Positions 5,465-5,663 of a stretch of 5,663 bases of DNA are shown piece by piece. Each line of letters begins with the position of its first letter. The first letter of the stretch is position 1. The stretch comes from Chromatiales bacterium (lineage in GTDB: Bacteria; Pseudomonadota; Gammaproteobacteria; UBA6429; Thiohalophilaceae). The stretch is from the NCBI GenBank assembly GCA_027070385.1, contig JALXDW010000273.1, forward strand, positions 1-5,663, written 5' to 3'. The translations under genes were made by a program, and so were the position numbers. The notes under the pieces were generated by a model. That model did not search any database. It was not told where the DNA came from and was given only the letters and a program-made list of their open reading frames with translations.

Positions 5465-5541
5465 TGGCGCGCCCTAGAGGATTCGAACCTCTGGCCTCGG
5501 CCTCCGGAGGGCCGCGCTCTATCCAGCTGAGCTAAGGGCGC
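5465..5541 (-). tRNA. tRNA-Arg (anticodon CCG)
   Basis: A 77-base tRNA read leftward from 5541. All elements are present: a 7-bp acceptor stem GCGCCCU/AGGGCGC, D arm GCUC...GAGC with AGCUGGAUA loop, anticodon stem CGGCC/GGCCG with loop CUCCGGA (anticodon CCG, genome positions 5507-5505), T arm AGAGG-UUCGAAU-CCUCU, and an encoded GCCA 3' end. It decodes CGG arginine codons and closely resembles E. coli argX. A short T-run follows the CCA end. A decayed paralogue lies 34 bases upstream in the direction of transcription. Confidence 0.97.
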
Positions 5542-5575
5542 AAATAAGAATTGTAATGTACTATGACTCCTGCCT

Positions 5576-5644
5576 TGTGTGCCCTTAATCTGAATGACCG
5601 CAGCCTCCGGAGGGCCGTGCTCTATCCAGCTGAGCTACAGGCGC
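5576..5644 (-). pseudogene. Decayed tRNA-Arg (CCG) copy lacking a T arm
   Basis: Read leftward from 5644, the 5' part is clear: GCGCCUG, UA, D arm GCUC-AGCUGGAUA-GAGC, anticodon stem CGGCC/GGCUG with the same CUCCGGA loop (to 5601). After this the match to the intact copy decays: GGUC, then UUCAGAU in place of UUCGAAU, and AGGGC-ACACA in place of AGGGCGC-GCCA, with about eight bases missing, mainly in the T stem. The acceptor 5' strand has no complement at the 3' end. It cannot fold as a tRNA. The boundary at 5576 is by alignment only; 5601-5644 is firm. Confidence 0.75.
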
Positions 5645-5663
5645 TTTGAGAGCTGGACTATAC

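Overview
The window looks like a piece of an AT-rich gammaproteobacterial chromosome. The evidence is a tRNA-Arg(CCG) of enterobacterial type with an encoded CCA end, strong AAGGAG-type ribosome binding sites, and exported proteins of DUF2135/YfaP and FGE-sulfatase type. The genus cannot be fixed from sequence alone.

Layout, left to right. Positions 2-136 hold the last 44 codons of an endonuclease/exonuclease/phosphatase-family protein. A regulatory-looking spacer follows. Then comes a rightward two-gene operon: a 538-residue exported protein with a C-terminal DUF2135 domain (326-1942), and 12 bases later a 332-residue exported protein with an N-terminal helical repeat region and a C-terminal FGE-sulfatase (C-type-lectin-fold) domain (1955-2953). 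Positions 2954-3366 contain no gene but carry a nested imperfect inverted repeat of about 200 bases. A leftward operon follows, read from 4933 down to 3367: a small multi-pass membrane protein overlapping by 11 bases an exported protein of unknown function. It has a perfect TATAAT box with a palindrome beside it. Positions 4999-5464 have no convincing gene but contain an inverted repeat and three helically phased GGGCAC repeats. The right edge has an intact tRNA-Arg(CCG) and, just upstream in its own direction, a decayed second copy.

The most interesting signal is the end of the FGE-fold gene. It lacks the catalytic cysteines of true formylglycine-generating enzyme. Its last 40 residues have the form expected of a diversity-generating retroelement (DGR) variable region: RGGSW, then a run of codons almost all ending in C or T and explicable as AAY codons altered at their first two bases, then a conserved GFRLAR end. 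No template repeat, reverse transcriptase or Avd gene lies in the window, so this would be a remote target or a frozen relic. The inferred product pair is an exported, possibly surface-displayed, diversified ligand-binding protein co-expressed with a DUF2135 partner.
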